64,000 nucleotides of DNA from the NCBI RefSeq assembly GCF_018219815.1, contig NZ_JADMKU010000010.1, positions 1 to 64,000 of the forward strand, read 5' to 3'. Below the pieces are notes generated by a model. It made no database searches and had not been told where the DNA came from. It was given only the letters and a program-made list of their open reading frames with translations. The stretch's first letter is position 1, and each line of letters begins with the position of its first letter. This document shows positions 7,270-17,368 of this stretch, in pieces. The position numbers were made by a program, and so were the translations under genes. This DNA is from Thalassovita aquimarina. GTDB taxonomy: Bacteria; Pseudomonadota; Alphaproteobacteria; Rhodobacterales; Rhodobacteraceae.

Positions 7270-8226
7270 TCAGCGAAAACCCCGCGCGTGGAAGATGAAG
7301 CCCAGCGTGTTCAGCAGCACCTGCGCCGCCAAGATCGCAGTCGATCCGGTGGGGTCGTAGTCGGGCGCCACCTCGACCAGGTCGATGCCGATCACCTCGT
7401 GCTCGCGCGCCACCTGCTGCAGGACTTCCAGCACCTCGTAATAGTGGAACCCGCCATGGCTGGGCGTACCGGTGCCCGGCGCGATCGAGGGGCAGAACCC
7501 GTCGATATCGATCGTCACGTAGACACGCGCGCCCTTCGGGATGCGCCCGGCGACGCCCTCGGCCCCCAGCTTGCGGGCTTGGCGCACCGACAGGATGTCC
7601 GATCCCATCGCGCGGGCGTCGTCGTAACCTTCCTTGGCGGTGGAGGACACGTTGCGGATGCCGACCTGAGTCAGCCCGCTCACGTAGGGTTTTTCCGCCG
7701 CGCGGCGCATCGGGTTGCCGTGGCCGAAGCGCACGCCGTGGCGTTCGTCGACGAAATCGAGATGCGCGTCGATCTGCAGGATGTGGAAATCGCCCTGACC
7801 CTCGAAGGCGTTGATGCAGGGAATGTTGACCGAATGATCGCCGCCGATCACCACCGGAAGCGCGCCCGCCTTCAGCGCCGCGCGAACGGCCGTTTCGATA
7901 TTGGCGTGGCTGCCGCCCGTGTCCGTGTGGACGATATCGGCATCGCCCATGTCGGTGATCCGCACCGAGCCGGGCAGGTAGGTGACGTCGTCCTCGTGAT
8001 CGTAAGCCCCGGCATGGCCGAAGCTGAAGAGCGTCGATGCCTCGCGCACCGCGCGCGGCCCGAAGCGCGCCCCGGACCGCCATTGGGTGCCCGCATCGAA
8101 CGGCGCGCCGATCACCGCGACATCGGTGTCGAGAGCGTCCCAGTCGGGTTGATACGGGCGCTTGCCGAAGGTGGAAATGCCGACGAAGGGCAGGTCGAGC
8201 CGCCCGCTTTCATATCCGTGTGCCAT
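7270..8226 (-). CDS. speB: Agmatinase-family ureohydrolase
   Basis: A 318-residue member of the arginase/agmatinase family. The binuclear manganese motifs are present: GGDHSV (about 120), DAHLDFVDE (about 147) and DIDGFCPSIAPGTGTP (about 228). An N-terminal lobe with GAPFDAGTQWRSGARFGP is typical of agmatinases rather than arginases. The reaction would release urea from agmatine or a related guanidino compound in the cytoplasm. Guanidinobutyrase or guanidine hydrolase cannot be excluded from motifs alone. A GGGGAACC element precedes the ATG. It lies upstream of the RACo-like gene in the same direction. Confidence 0.85.
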   Translation of the reverse strand: MAHGYESGRLDLPFVGISTFGKRPYQPDWDALDTDVAVIGAPFDAGTQWRSGARFGPRAVREASTLFSFGHAGAYDHEDDVTYLPGSVRITDMGDADIVHTDTGGSHANIETAVRAALKAGALPVVIGGDHSVNIPCINAFEGQGDFHILQIDAHLDFVDERHGVRFGHGNPMRRAAEKPYVSGLTQVGIRNVSSTAKEGYDDARAMGSDILSVRQARKLGAEGVAGRIPKGARVYVTIDIDGFCPSIAPGTGTPSHGGFHYYEVLEVLQQVAREHEVIGIDLVEVAPDYDPTGSTAILAAQVLLNTLGFIFHARGFR

Positions 8227-8310
8227 GCTGGTTCCCCTGTTTTTCGCGAAACCTTGGTCGCAATGCGTGCAAGAGGCAAGGCACGAAACAGGCAGGCCCT
8301 TTGCGCGGGA

Positions 8311-9168
8311 TCATTTCGGGGCGTTGATCGGGCGATCCCACGTCCAGTCGTAGGTGCCGCTGTCGCGTTCATGCACGGCCTGTTTCCAGCCCACGGTTTC
8401 GGCCCGGGTCTTGAAATTGATGCCCTCGGGGGAATGGCGGGTGATGCCGTCGAAAATGGTGGCAAGGCGCTGGGTGTTCATCATGCCGGTCTGTTCGATC
8501 GCCTGATTGATCACCATCTTCTGCATCGCCAGCTGGTTGATCGGCACCGATGCCATGCGGTGCGCCATGTCCTCGACCGCGTCGTCCAGCCGGTCGGCGG
8601 GCACCGATTTCAGGATCAGGCCCATGTCCTCGGCTTCCTTGCCGGTGATCTTGTCGCCGGTGAACAGCATCCGCTTGGCCTTTTCCGGGCCTAGCCGGTA
8701 GACCCACATCGCCGTGGTGGGACAGCCCCAGACGCGGGCGGGCATGTAGCCGATCTGCGCATCGTCGGCCATGAACACCAGGTCTGAACACAGCGCGATG
8801 TCGGACCCGCCCGCCACCGCGAAACCGTGCACCTTGCAGATCACCGGTTTCATCGCGTGAAACAGCGACATGAACGCCTGGGTGTTTTTCCACATGAACT
8901 GGTAATCCTTGATCGGATCCCAGGGCATCGGCTGGGTCACCTCGCCGCTGCCGTTGCCTTCGGCGTAGTAGGTCAGGTCGTAGCCTGCGCAGAACGCGTC
9001 GCCGGCGCCCGACAGCACCATCAGGTGCACGCCCGGATCATCGTCGGCGCGGGCCACGGCGGCGGCCAGCAGTTGCGGCAGTTCGTCGTCGATGGCGTTC
9101 ATTACCTCGGGGCGGTTCAGGGTGATCCGGGCGATGCGCCCGGTCTTTTCATACAATATCTTGGTCAT
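8311..9168 (-). CDS. Crotonase/enoyl-CoA hydratase-family protein with altered active site
   Basis: A 285-residue crotonase-fold protein. The oxyanion-hole segments SGAGDAFCAGYDL and VAGGSDIAL are clear. The two catalytic Glu positions of classical enoyl-CoA hydratase (in GGCELA and in PEI.LG) read Asp (GGSD) and Ala (MPARVWG), so ordinary syn-hydration is unlikely and another acyl-CoA reaction is probable. The ATG at 9168 overlaps the TGA of a six-codon leader made by a 17-bp tandem duplication (9158-9191); the strong GGAGGAA site precedes the leader ATG at 9185. This start is preferred because the fold begins immediately after it. Confidence 0.85.
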   Translation of the reverse strand: MTKILYEKTGRIARITLNRPEVMNAIDDELPQLLAAAVARADDDPGVHLMVLSGAGDAFCAGYDLTYYAEGNGSGEVTQPMPWDPIKDYQFMWKNTQAFMSLFHAMKPVICKVHGFAVAGGSDIALCSDLVFMADDAQIGYMPARVWGCPTTAMWVYRLGPEKAKRMLFTGDKITGKEAEDMGLILKSVPADRLDDAVEDMAHRMASVPINQLAMQKMVINQAIEQTGMMNTQRLATIFDGITRHSPEGINFKTRAETVGWKQAVHERDSGTYDWTWDRPINAPK

Positions 9169-9191
9169 TGCTGGATCTTGGTCATTGCTGG
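9158..9191 (-). repeat. 17-bp tandem duplication over a start codon
   Basis: ATCTTGGTCATTGCTGG occurs twice without a gap (9158-9174 and 9175-9191). On the minus strand the upstream copy supplies an extra ATG at 9185, eight bases after GGAGGAA, giving a leader MTKIQQ-stop whose TGA overlaps the crotonase ATG as ATGA. Confidence 0.9.
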
Positions 9192-9307
9192 TTCCTCCCG
9201 GGCCCCAGCGTCGCGCAGGCGCGCGCGTTTTCCAACGGCAAAGGGATTTGGTGACGCAGGGGAACGGTTTGGGCGCTTTGGGGCTTCCCTTTCGCCTTCA
9301 TGCATGA

Positions 9308-10800
<1,493 letters not shown>

Positions 10801-10801
<1 letters not shown>

Positions 10802-11583
10802 TGGCGGTTCATGACAGCAGCGCGGGGCGTGTGACCTGCCTGACCGACGGCGCGATGTCTTTCGCGCCGGAGGTCTTCGCGGCACTGCCCGAGGCCGAGC
10901 GGGACGCGTTGCTGGCAGCGGCGGGCGAAAGCGAGATCCGGACCGAGTTCAACTGTTTCTTGCTGGAACAGCCGGGCGCGGCGCCGGTGCTGATCGATGC
11001 CGGGTGCGGCCCGCTGTTCGGCGACAAGGGCGGGGCGCTGGCGGGGCAGCTTGCCGAACGGGGCATTGCGCCCGAGGCGGTCGAGAAGGTGATCTTCACC
11101 CATTTGCACCGCGACCATGTCGGCGGGGCACTGGATGGGGATGCCGCCGTGTTCCCCAATGCCGAGATCATCATGCTCGATGTCGAAAGGGATTTCTGGC
11201 AGGGCAAGACGGACCAGCCCGGCGGCGTCCTGATCGCCGCGTACGAGGGGCGGATCCGCACCGTGTCCGATGGCGATGAAATCCTGCCGGGGGTGCATGC
11301 CTGGCACCTGCCGGGGCATACGCCGGGCCATATGGGGCTGCGGATCGGGGACGATCTGGTGATCGTGGCCGACATCCTGCATGCCGAGCTGCTGCAATTG
11401 CCGCATCCCGAGGTTTCGTCGATCTACGACACCGATGGGGCGCAGGGGGCGGAAACGCGCCGTGCCGCGCTGGCGGAAATTGCCGACAACGACCTTGTCT
11501 ATTGCGGCGGGCACCAGCTGGGGCCGCAGAAATTCGGCCGGTTGCGCCGCGCGGGCCAGGGTTTCGAAAAGGTCGCGCCATGA
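10801..11583 (+). CDS. Metallo-beta-lactamase-fold hydrolase
   Basis: A 260-residue protein with the MBL zinc motif THLHRDHVGG (HxHxDH), the downstream HLPGHTPGHMG and the Asp in VADILH, so both metal sites look complete. The overall layout resembles the AHL-lactonase/glyoxalase II branch, but specificity cannot be read from sequence. Its ATG overlaps the guaB stop (TGATG) and its own TGA overlaps the next ATG, so the three genes are translationally coupled. Its presence between guaB and an rRNA methylase is a recurrent arrangement as far as I recall, without known functional reason. Confidence 0.85.
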
Positions 11584-12737
11584 CGCCGGGCGCCCGCATT
11601 CAGGCCGCGATCGAAATCCTTGACCGGGTGCTGGACGGCGAGGCGGCGGAAAAGGCGCTGACCGGCTGGGCGCGGCGGTCGCGCTTTGCCGGATCGAAGG
11701 ACCGCGCGGCGATCCGGGATCATGTTTTCGACGCGATCCGCTGCAAGCGGTCCTTTGCCGCGCGGGGCGGCGCGATGACCGGGCGCGGATTGATGATCGG
11801 GCTTGCGCGGGCGCAGGATCTGGACATCGATGCGCTGTTTTCCGGCGCGGGGCATGCGCCTGAACCGCTGAGCAATGCCGAAGTGGCGGCCGGGCGCGCG
11901 CCCGAGGGTGCCGAGGCGCTGGATATTCCCGATTGGCTTGACCCCCCGTTCCGCGACAGTCTGGGCGATGAGGCCGAAGCGGTCGCGCAGGCGCTGCAAT
12001 CGCGCGCGCCGGTGATGCTGCGGGTGAACCTGCGCAAGGCCAACATCGCGCAGGCCCAAGCGAGCCTGAGCGGGGAGGGGATCGAGGCCCGCTCGGCGGC
12101 GATCTCAGACACCGCGTTGCAGGTCGTCGAAGGCGCGCGCAGGGTGTCGAACAGCGCGGCGTTCAAGGACGGGCTGGTGGAATTGCAGGACGGCGCCAGT
12201 CAGGCGGTCGTCGATGCGCTGCCTCTCAGCGACGGGCAGCACGTACTGGATTACTGCGCCGGCGGTGGTGGCAAGACGCTGGCGATGGCCGGACGGGCGC
12301 AGGGGCGGTTTTATGCCCATGACGCGAATCCGGGCCGGTTGGCCGATTTGCCGGTGCGGGCCAAGCGCGCCGGGGTCAAGGTGCAGTTGCTGGCGCCCGG
12401 CAAGATTGAGGGACATTTCGATCTGGTGCTTTGCGATGCGCCCTGTTCCGGCAGCGGCAGCTGGCGCCGTGCGCCGGATGCGAAATGGCGGCTGACCCCT
12501 GAAAAGTTGCGTGAACTGAACGGGATACAGCAAAACATCCTGGACGAGGCGAGCCGCCTCGTCGCCCCCGGCGGGGTGCTGGCCTATGCCACCTGTTCGG
12601 TGCTGGACAGCGAGAACGGCGCGCGGGTAGACGATTTTCTGGCCCGGAATGGCGGGTGGCGGGAAACCGACCGCCGGCAGTGGCTGCCGGGGCCTGAAGG
12701 GGACGGGTTTTTCCTGTCGTGCTTGACGCGGAACTGA
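11580..12737 (+). CDS. RsmB/NOP-family RNA cytosine-5 methyltransferase
   Basis: A 385-residue class I SAM-dependent RNA m5C methyltransferase. The SAM loop LDYCAGGGGKTLAMA, motif IV DAPCSGSGSWRR with the Cys of the PC dyad, and motif VI YATCSVL with the catalytic Cys are all seen. The N-terminal region is helical (NusB-like in RsmB), although shorter than in E. coli RsmB (429 residues), so the target (16S C967 or another) is not certain. It starts at ATG 11580, overlapping the upstream TGA as ATGA. The next gene, cckA, starts 97 bases later behind its own CtrA box. Confidence 0.88.
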   Translation: MTPGARIQAAIEILDRVLDGEAAEKALTGWARRSRFAGSKDRAAIRDHVFDAIRCKRSFAARGGAMTGRGLMIGLARAQDLDIDALFSGAGHAPEPLSNAEVAAGRAPEGAEALDIPDWLDPPFRDSLGDEAEAVAQALQSRAPVMLRVNLRKANIAQAQASLSGEGIEARSAAISDTALQVVEGARRVSNSAAFKDGLVELQDGASQAVVDALPLSDGQHVLDYCAGGGGKTLAMAGRAQGRFYAHDANPGRLADLPVRAKRAGVKVQLLAPGKIEGHFDLVLCDAPCSGSGSWRRAPDAKWRLTPEKLRELNGIQQNILDEASRLVAPGGVLAYATCSVLDSENGARVDDFLARNGGWRETDRRQWLPGPEGDGFFLSCLTRN

Positions 12738-12771
12738 ATTTCCGCAACCATGAATTGAAATAACATGTTGA

Positions 12772-12786
12772 TTAATCTCTGATTAA
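12772..12786 (+). promoter_or_regulatory. CtrA-type box TTAA-N7-TTAA before cckA
   Basis: TTAATCTCTGATTAA is an exact match to the alphaproteobacterial CtrA recognition pattern, two TTAA half-sites with 7-bp spacing. It lies 47 bases upstream of the cckA start. TTAA is rare in this GC-rich window, so chance occurrence is unlikely. CckA is the kinase at the top of the CtrA phosphorelay, so the box suggests feedback control. Confidence 0.6.
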
Positions 12787-12833
12787 TGCCTTTCCGCGCC
12801 TAATGCCCGGGAAGAAACAGATCGAGAGCAGTC

Positions 12834-15131
12834 TTGACCCATTCGGTTTTCACATCGGACCTGCTGGCCGGTGGCGGCAGGCAGCACCGCGGATTGTGGC
12901 TTGTGCTTGTTGCGCTGGCCTTGCTGTGCCTGCTGGCGGCCTTGCGGCTGCGGGGATCGCTTTATGAGCTGGGGCTTGCGACGGCAGGGGTAACGCTGTT
13001 GTCGACCGTCGCGCTGGCCGGGCTGGTCCGGATGATCCGGGCGCGGCGGCGCACAAGGCTTCTGGCCCGGATCGCGGGGTTTCTGGAACACGATTCAGCG
13101 GCCAGCCTCGTGGTGGACGACATCGGGCGGGTGGTGTTTCTGAACCAAGCGGCGCGGGAACGGTTCCATCCGCATGCCCCGGTAAGGATCGGGGATATCC
13201 TTCAGGATGTGTTCGCCAATCCCGGCGCGGTGGTGACGCGGTTGCGAACCCGGGCGCAGGAAAACGACAATGCCAGCGAGGATATCGTGACCCGCAAGGG
13301 GCATGTGCGGCTGAACGTGCACCGGCTGGCGCCGGAGGGATTTCTGTGGCGGATCGAGGAAATCGGGCTGGGTCCGGCGCGGGCGCATAGCGGGTCGGGA
13401 TTGCCGATGCTGACGGTGGGGCGGGGCAACACGATCCTGTTCATGAACGACGCGGCGCGCGATTTCGCCGGCACGCGGGCGCGCACGCTCGACAGCGTGT
13501 TCCCCGATCTGCCGTTGAAAAACGGCGGTTTCAACCTGGCGATTTCGGTCGAGGGGCCGCGCAATTGCCTCGTGCATGAGGCCGAGCACGTGACCGGGCG
13601 GCGCGAGGTATATTTCCTGCCGATGACACAGGATCAGCAGGTGGTCGAGGCCGGCAACGCGGCCTTCGACGCGCTGCCGGTGGCGGTGCTGCGGCTGGAT
13701 CGGGACGGCACGGTTCTGCGGTCGAACCGCCTGGCGCGCGCGCTGCTGGCGATCCCGGAGGGAACGCCGGTGAAGCTGCCGCAACTGGTCGAGGGGTTGG
13801 GCCGCCCGATCGCCGGCTGGCTGGCAGAGGCGGCGGAAGGGCGCGGGGTGAAGACCTCGGAATTCCTGCGGGTCAAGCAGGGCGAGGCGGAAGTTTTCGT
13901 GCAGATATCGCTGAACCGGGTGGAAGAGGCCGACGGCTATGCCCTGATCGCGGTTCTGCATGACGCGACCGAGATGAAGAACCTTGAGGCGCAGTTCGTG
14001 CAAAGCCAGAAGATGCAGGCGATCGGCGAATTGGCGGGCGGGATCGCGCATGATTTCAACAACTTGCTGACCGCGATCACCGGATATTGCGACCTGCTGC
14101 TGCTACGTCATGACGAAAGCGATTCCGATTATGCCGACCTGATGCAGATCGGTCAGAACGCCAACCGGGCGGCGGCGCTGGTGGGGCAATTGCTGGCGTT
14201 TTCGCGCAAGCAGACCCTGCGCCCCGAACCGATCGACATCCGCGATGCGCTGGCCGACCTGGCGCATTTGCTGAACCGGCTGGTCGGCGAAAAGATCGAA
14301 CTGGTGGTCGAACACGATCCCGGCCCGTGGAGCATCCGGGTCGACAAGAGGCAATTGGAACAGGTGCTGATGAACCTGGTGGTGAATGCCCGCGACGCGA
14401 TGCCCGCCGGCGGCGAGATCCGGATCGCGACCTCGAACCGCACCCTGTCCGAGCCGATGACGTGCGACCGGGTCGACGTGCCGGCGGCCGATTACCTGAA
14501 GCTGCAGGTGTCGGATCAGGGCGACGGCATCGCGCCGGAGATCATCGGTAAAGTGTTCGACCCGTTCTTCACCACCAAACGGGCGGGCGAGGGCACCGGG
14601 CTGGGCCTGTCGACGGTTTATGGCATCGTCAAGCAAAGTGGCGGTTTTGTCTTTGCCAACAGCGAGGTCGGGAAGGGCACCACGTTTACCCTGCTGTTCC
14701 CGGTCTGCAGCCCCGAGGCGGCCGATGAGGCCGCGCCCGAACCGTCCCCGCCGCCGGTGCTGGCCGGGGACGGTGTGGTTCTTCTGGTCGAGGACGAGGC
14801 GCCGGTGCGCGCCTTCGCCGCCCGGGCGTTGCGGCTGCGCGGCTACACGGTGATCGAGGCGGGCAGCGCCGAGGAGGCGCTCGAGCTGCTGCAGGACCCG
14901 GACCTGGTGGTGCATCTGTTCGTCACCGACGTCATCATGCCGGGGATGGACGGGCCCAGCTGGGTGCGCGAGGCGCTGAAAACCCGGCCCGCGGTGCGGG
15001 TGGTTTTCGTATCTGGCTATGCCGAGGATGCGCTTGACGATGACAAGGGGGCGATCCCGGGGTCGGTTTACCTGCCGAAGCCGTTTTCCCTGAACCAGCT
15101 GATCGAGACGGTACAGCAGCAATTGCATTGA
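12834..15131 (+). CDS. cckA: Hybrid histidine kinase CckA
   Basis: A 765-residue hybrid sensor kinase. Two membrane segments (about 20-38 and 47-68) are followed by PAS-like regions, the HisKA helix with QKMQAIGELAGGIAHDFNN (His406), an ATPase domain (NLVVNARDAM, DQGDGI, GTGLGLSTVYGIVKQSGG) and a C-terminal receiver (VEDEAPVR, phospho-acceptor Asp699 in VTDVIMPGMDG, KPF). This order and the STVYGIVKQSGG signature identify CckA, which phosphorylates ChpT and through it CtrA. The start is TTG at 12834, inferred from where the open frame and membrane segment begin. An upstream CtrA box suggests a loop. In Rhodobacterales the pathway controls motility, gene transfer agents and related traits. Confidence 0.92.
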   Translation: MTHSVFTSDLLAGGGRQHRGLWLVLVALALLCLLAALRLRGSLYELGLATAGVTLLSTVALAGLVRMIRARRRTRLLARIAGFLEHDSAASLVVDDIGRVVFLNQAARERFHPHAPVRIGDILQDVFANPGAVVTRLRTRAQENDNASEDIVTRKGHVRLNVHRLAPEGFLWRIEEIGLGPARAHSGSGLPMLTVGRGNTILFMNDAARDFAGTRARTLDSVFPDLPLKNGGFNLAISVEGPRNCLVHEAEHVTGRREVYFLPMTQDQQVVEAGNAAFDALPVAVLRLDRDGTVLRSNRLARALLAIPEGTPVKLPQLVEGLGRPIAGWLAEAAEGRGVKTSEFLRVKQGEAEVFVQISLNRVEEADGYALIAVLHDATEMKNLEAQFVQSQKMQAIGELAGGIAHDFNNLLTAITGYCDLLLLRHDESDSDYADLMQIGQNANRAAALVGQLLAFSRKQTLRPEPIDIRDALADLAHLLNRLVGEKIELVVEHDPGPWSIRVDKRQLEQVLMNLVVNARDAMPAGGEIRIATSNRTLSEPMTCDRVDVPAADYLKLQVSDQGDGIAPEIIGKVFDPFFTTKRAGEGTGLGLSTVYGIVKQSGGFVFANSEVGKGTTFTLLFPVCSPEAADEAAPEPSPPPVLAGDGVVLLVEDEAPVRAFAARALRLRGYTVIEAGSAEEALELLQDPDLVVHLFVTDVIMPGMDGPSWVREALKTRPAVRVVFVSGYAEDALDDDKGAIPGSVYLPKPFSLNQLIETVQQQLH

Positions 15132-15232
15132 GTGCGGAAAGGGCGTTGGTGATGGCGGGAACTAGCAGCCGCCGTCTGGAAGTTCATGCGTGACGCAGGA
15201 CTGCCGGGACAATCCCGAGGTCTTCCGCGGCT

Positions 15233-15829
15233 TCAGCCGCCGATGCTGTGCCAAAGCTCGAATTCCTCGGCCCGGCGGTCGTGCAGCAATTTTTCCACCT
15301 CCGGCGACAGGCTCAGTTCGATCTGCGGCGACACGTTTTCGCGCGGCAGGTCAAGCGTGACCGACAACCGGTTTTCCAGAAAGGCGATCAGCCGCGCCTG
15401 ATCCTCATAGCGGAACAGGTGGTCGATCGCGGTGCCGTTCGGGCGCGGTTCGAGGAACTTGTACTGGCTGCCGACATTGGCGAAACCGGGCGGCTTTTCC
15501 GCGCAGTAGGCGGTGACGAAATCGTCGAAGCTGATCCCGTGGGTCGAATTCGGTTTGCCCTCCATGAACGGGCGGCGGCGATACCGGTACCAGCTGCCCA
15601 GCCAGCTGATCGGTTCGCGCATCACCGCGAGGGTTTCCATTTCCGCCTTGCAGGCCTTTTCGAACATCGGCCGGAAGAAGCGGTTATAGCGGTAGAGCGG
15701 CGCGTGTTTAAGCTCCGGCGGGTCGAGAACAGACATCGAGGCGATCGGGCCGAGCGCCTTTTCATAGGCGGTGGTGCCGGTTTTCGGAACCGAAAGAAAA
15801 ACCAGTTTTTCTTTCCAAAACATCAGCAT
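15233..15829 (-). CDS. Sulfotransferase-family protein
   Basis: A 198-residue protein. The N-terminus LVFLSVPKTGTTAYEKAL carries the 5'-PSB loop (PKTGTT) that binds PAPS, and AVMREPISWLGSWYRYRR matches the 3'-PB motif (R..P..W..S) that contacts the 3'-phosphate. Known family members transfer sulfate from PAPS to hydroxyl or amino groups; the acceptor here is unknown. Length is on the short side for the family but both PAPS motifs are intact. It is convergent with cckA and divergent from recA. The leading residues MLMF allow two start choices. Confidence 0.8.
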   Translation of the reverse strand: MLMFWKEKLVFLSVPKTGTTAYEKALGPIASMSVLDPPELKHAPLYRYNRFFRPMFEKACKAEMETLAVMREPISWLGSWYRYRRRPFMEGKPNSTHGISFDDFVTAYCAEKPPGFANVGSQYKFLEPRPNGTAIDHLFRYEDQARLIAFLENRLSVTLDLPRENVSPQIELSLSPEVEKLLHDRRAEEFELWHSIGG

Positions 15830-15960
15830 AAGTCGGGCTCCGCCTTTCGTTCTCGGGGTGTCGCGTTCGATTAAACCATTCCTTAACCTAAACGGTCAAA
15901 CCTGGATACGTTAAATTTGGCATTGAAATGTTCCTGTTTTGGTCTCATACATTGAAATGA

Positions 15961-15975
15961 GAACAAGAGCGGAAC
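15961..15975 (+). promoter_or_regulatory. LexA box GAAC-N7-GAAC before recA
   Basis: GAACAAGAGCGGAAC is the exact direct-repeat SOS box of alphaproteobacteria (GAAC-N7-GAAC, equivalently GTTC-N7-GTTC). It lies 52 bases upstream of the recA ATG, in the promoter region, and should place recA under LexA control. Confidence 0.85.
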
Positions 15976-16026
15976 ATTCAAGGTGATTGCCGCCCCGATG
16001 CGGGTGTGGGATAAGGAACCGGATAA

Positions 16027-17097
16027 ATGGCAATGGCAGATCTTCTTTCGATGGACAACAAACGCAACGCGGACAAGCAGAAGGCGCTGGACAGCGCCCT
16101 GGCCCAGATCGAACGGCAGTTCGGCAAGGGGTCGATCATGAAACTGGGCGACGGCAACGCGGTGCAGGAGATCGAGGCGACATCGACCGGATCGCTGGGT
16201 CTGGACATCGCGTTGGGCATCGGCGGCCTGCCCAAGGGCCGGATCATCGAAATCTACGGCCCGGAAAGTTCGGGCAAGACCACGCTGACGCTGCATTGCG
16301 TCGCCGAGGAACAGAAAAAGGGCGGCATCTGCGCCTTTGTCGATGCCGAACACGCGCTTGACCCGCAATACGCCAAGAAGCTGGGCGTCAATCTGGACGA
16401 ACTGCTGATTTCGCAGCCCGATACCGGCGAACAGGCGCTGGAAATCGTCGACACGCTGGTGCGCTCGGGCGCGGTCAGCATGGTGGTGGTCGATTCGGTT
16501 GCCGCGCTGACGCCGAAATCGGAACTCGAAGGCGACATGGGCGACAGCAGCGTCGGGGTGCAGGCCCGGCTGATGAGCCAGGCGATGCGCAAGCTGACCG
16601 GGTCGATCAGCCGCTCCAAATGCATGGTGGTTTTCATCAACCAGATCCGGATGAAGATCGGCGTCATGTTCGGCAGCCCCGAAACCACAACCGGCGGCAA
16701 CGCGTTGAAATTCTACAGTTCGGTACGGCTGGACATTCGCCGCATCGGATCGATCAAGGACCGTGACGAGGTTGTCGGCAATGCCACCCGCGTCAAGGTG
16801 GTCAAGAACAAGGTCGCGCCGCCGTTCAAGCAGGTCGAATTCGACATCATGTATGGCGAAGGCATTTCCAAGACCGGCGAATTGCTGGACCTGGGGGTGA
16901 AGGCCGGGGTGGTGGAAAAATCCGGCGCCTGGTTCAGCTATAACGACGAACGACTGGGGCAGGGGCGTGAAAACTCCAAGACCTTCCTGAAGGAACATGA
17001 GGACGTGGCGCTGGAGATCGAGGACAAGATCCGCGCCGCGCACGGGCTGGAATTCGAAATGACCCGCGACGAGGGCGACGATATCCTCGAGGCTTGA
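16027..17097 (+). CDS. recA: Recombinase RecA
   Basis: A 356-residue RecA. It forms ATP-dependent filaments on single-stranded DNA, drives strand exchange and stimulates LexA self-cleavage. The Walker A GPESSGKT is at residues 78-85, Walker B is [11 protein letters not shown], and the family signature [14 protein letters not shown] and MAW-type residues are present. The C-terminus is acidic ([10 protein letters not shown]). Two in-frame ATGs are possible (MAMADLL at 16027 and MADLL at 16033). It is preceded by a perfect LexA box at 15961-15975 and followed by a hairpin REP-like element and a terminator before alaS. Confidence 0.98.
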   Translation: MAMADLLSMDNKRNADKQKALDSALAQIERQFGKGSIMKLGDGNAVQEIEATSTGSLGLDIALGIGGLPKGRIIEIYGPESSGKTTLTLHCVAEEQKKGGICAFVDAEHALDPQYAKKLGVNLDELLISQPDTGEQALEIVDTLVRSGAVSMVVVDSVAALTPKSELEGDMGDSSVGVQARLMSQAMRKLTGSISRSKCMVVFINQIRMKIGVMFGSPETTTGGNALKFYSSVRLDIRRIGSIKDRDEVVGNATRVKVVKNKVAPPFKQVEFDIMYGEGISKTGELLDLGVKAGVVEKSGAWFSYNDERLGQGRENSKTFLKEHEDVALEIEDKIRAAHGLEFEMTRDEGDDILEA

Positions 17098-17134
17098 CCC
17101 GGGAAAACCCGGCCCGTCTGTTTCTGAAGCCGCG

Positions 17135-17153
17135 CCCCGGAGTTGATCCGGGG
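17135..17153. repeat. REP-like hairpin CCCCGGA/TCCGGGG
   Basis: CCCCGGA-GTTGA-TCCGGGG is a 7-bp perfect hairpin with a 5-base loop just after recA. Very similar CCCCGGA..TCCGGGG hairpins are scattered between genes in many alphaproteobacterial genomes. It has no T-tract, so it is more likely a repeat element than a terminator. Confidence 0.55.
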
Positions 17154-17264
17154 CACGGTTCGCGTTTCGGCGAAGCGCGGTTCCGGGCAACGGCGCTGGC
17201 CAGCCGGTTCCCGCGCATACCGCGCAGCCAGGGTGAATTCCGATCTGTCCTGCTGAAAAGAATA

Positions 17265-17297
17265 GGGCCGGGTGCGATCCGTGCGCCCGGCCCTTTA
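17265..17297 (+). terminator. Rho-independent terminator after recA
   Basis: GGGCCGGG (17265-17272) pairs with CCCGGCCC (17286-17293), followed by TTTACTT. It separates recA from alaS. Confidence 0.6.
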
Positions 17298-17368
17298 CTT
17301 GCTGTGGACATGGGGCCCCGGGGGGGATAAATCAGCCTGAATATTGTCTTGCCCGGGAAGACCAACCG

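Noticed and set aside
15871-15886. TTAA...TTAA before the sulfotransferase gene
   Set aside because: The spacing is 8 rather than 7, so it does not match the CtrA pattern; it is not claimed as a site.
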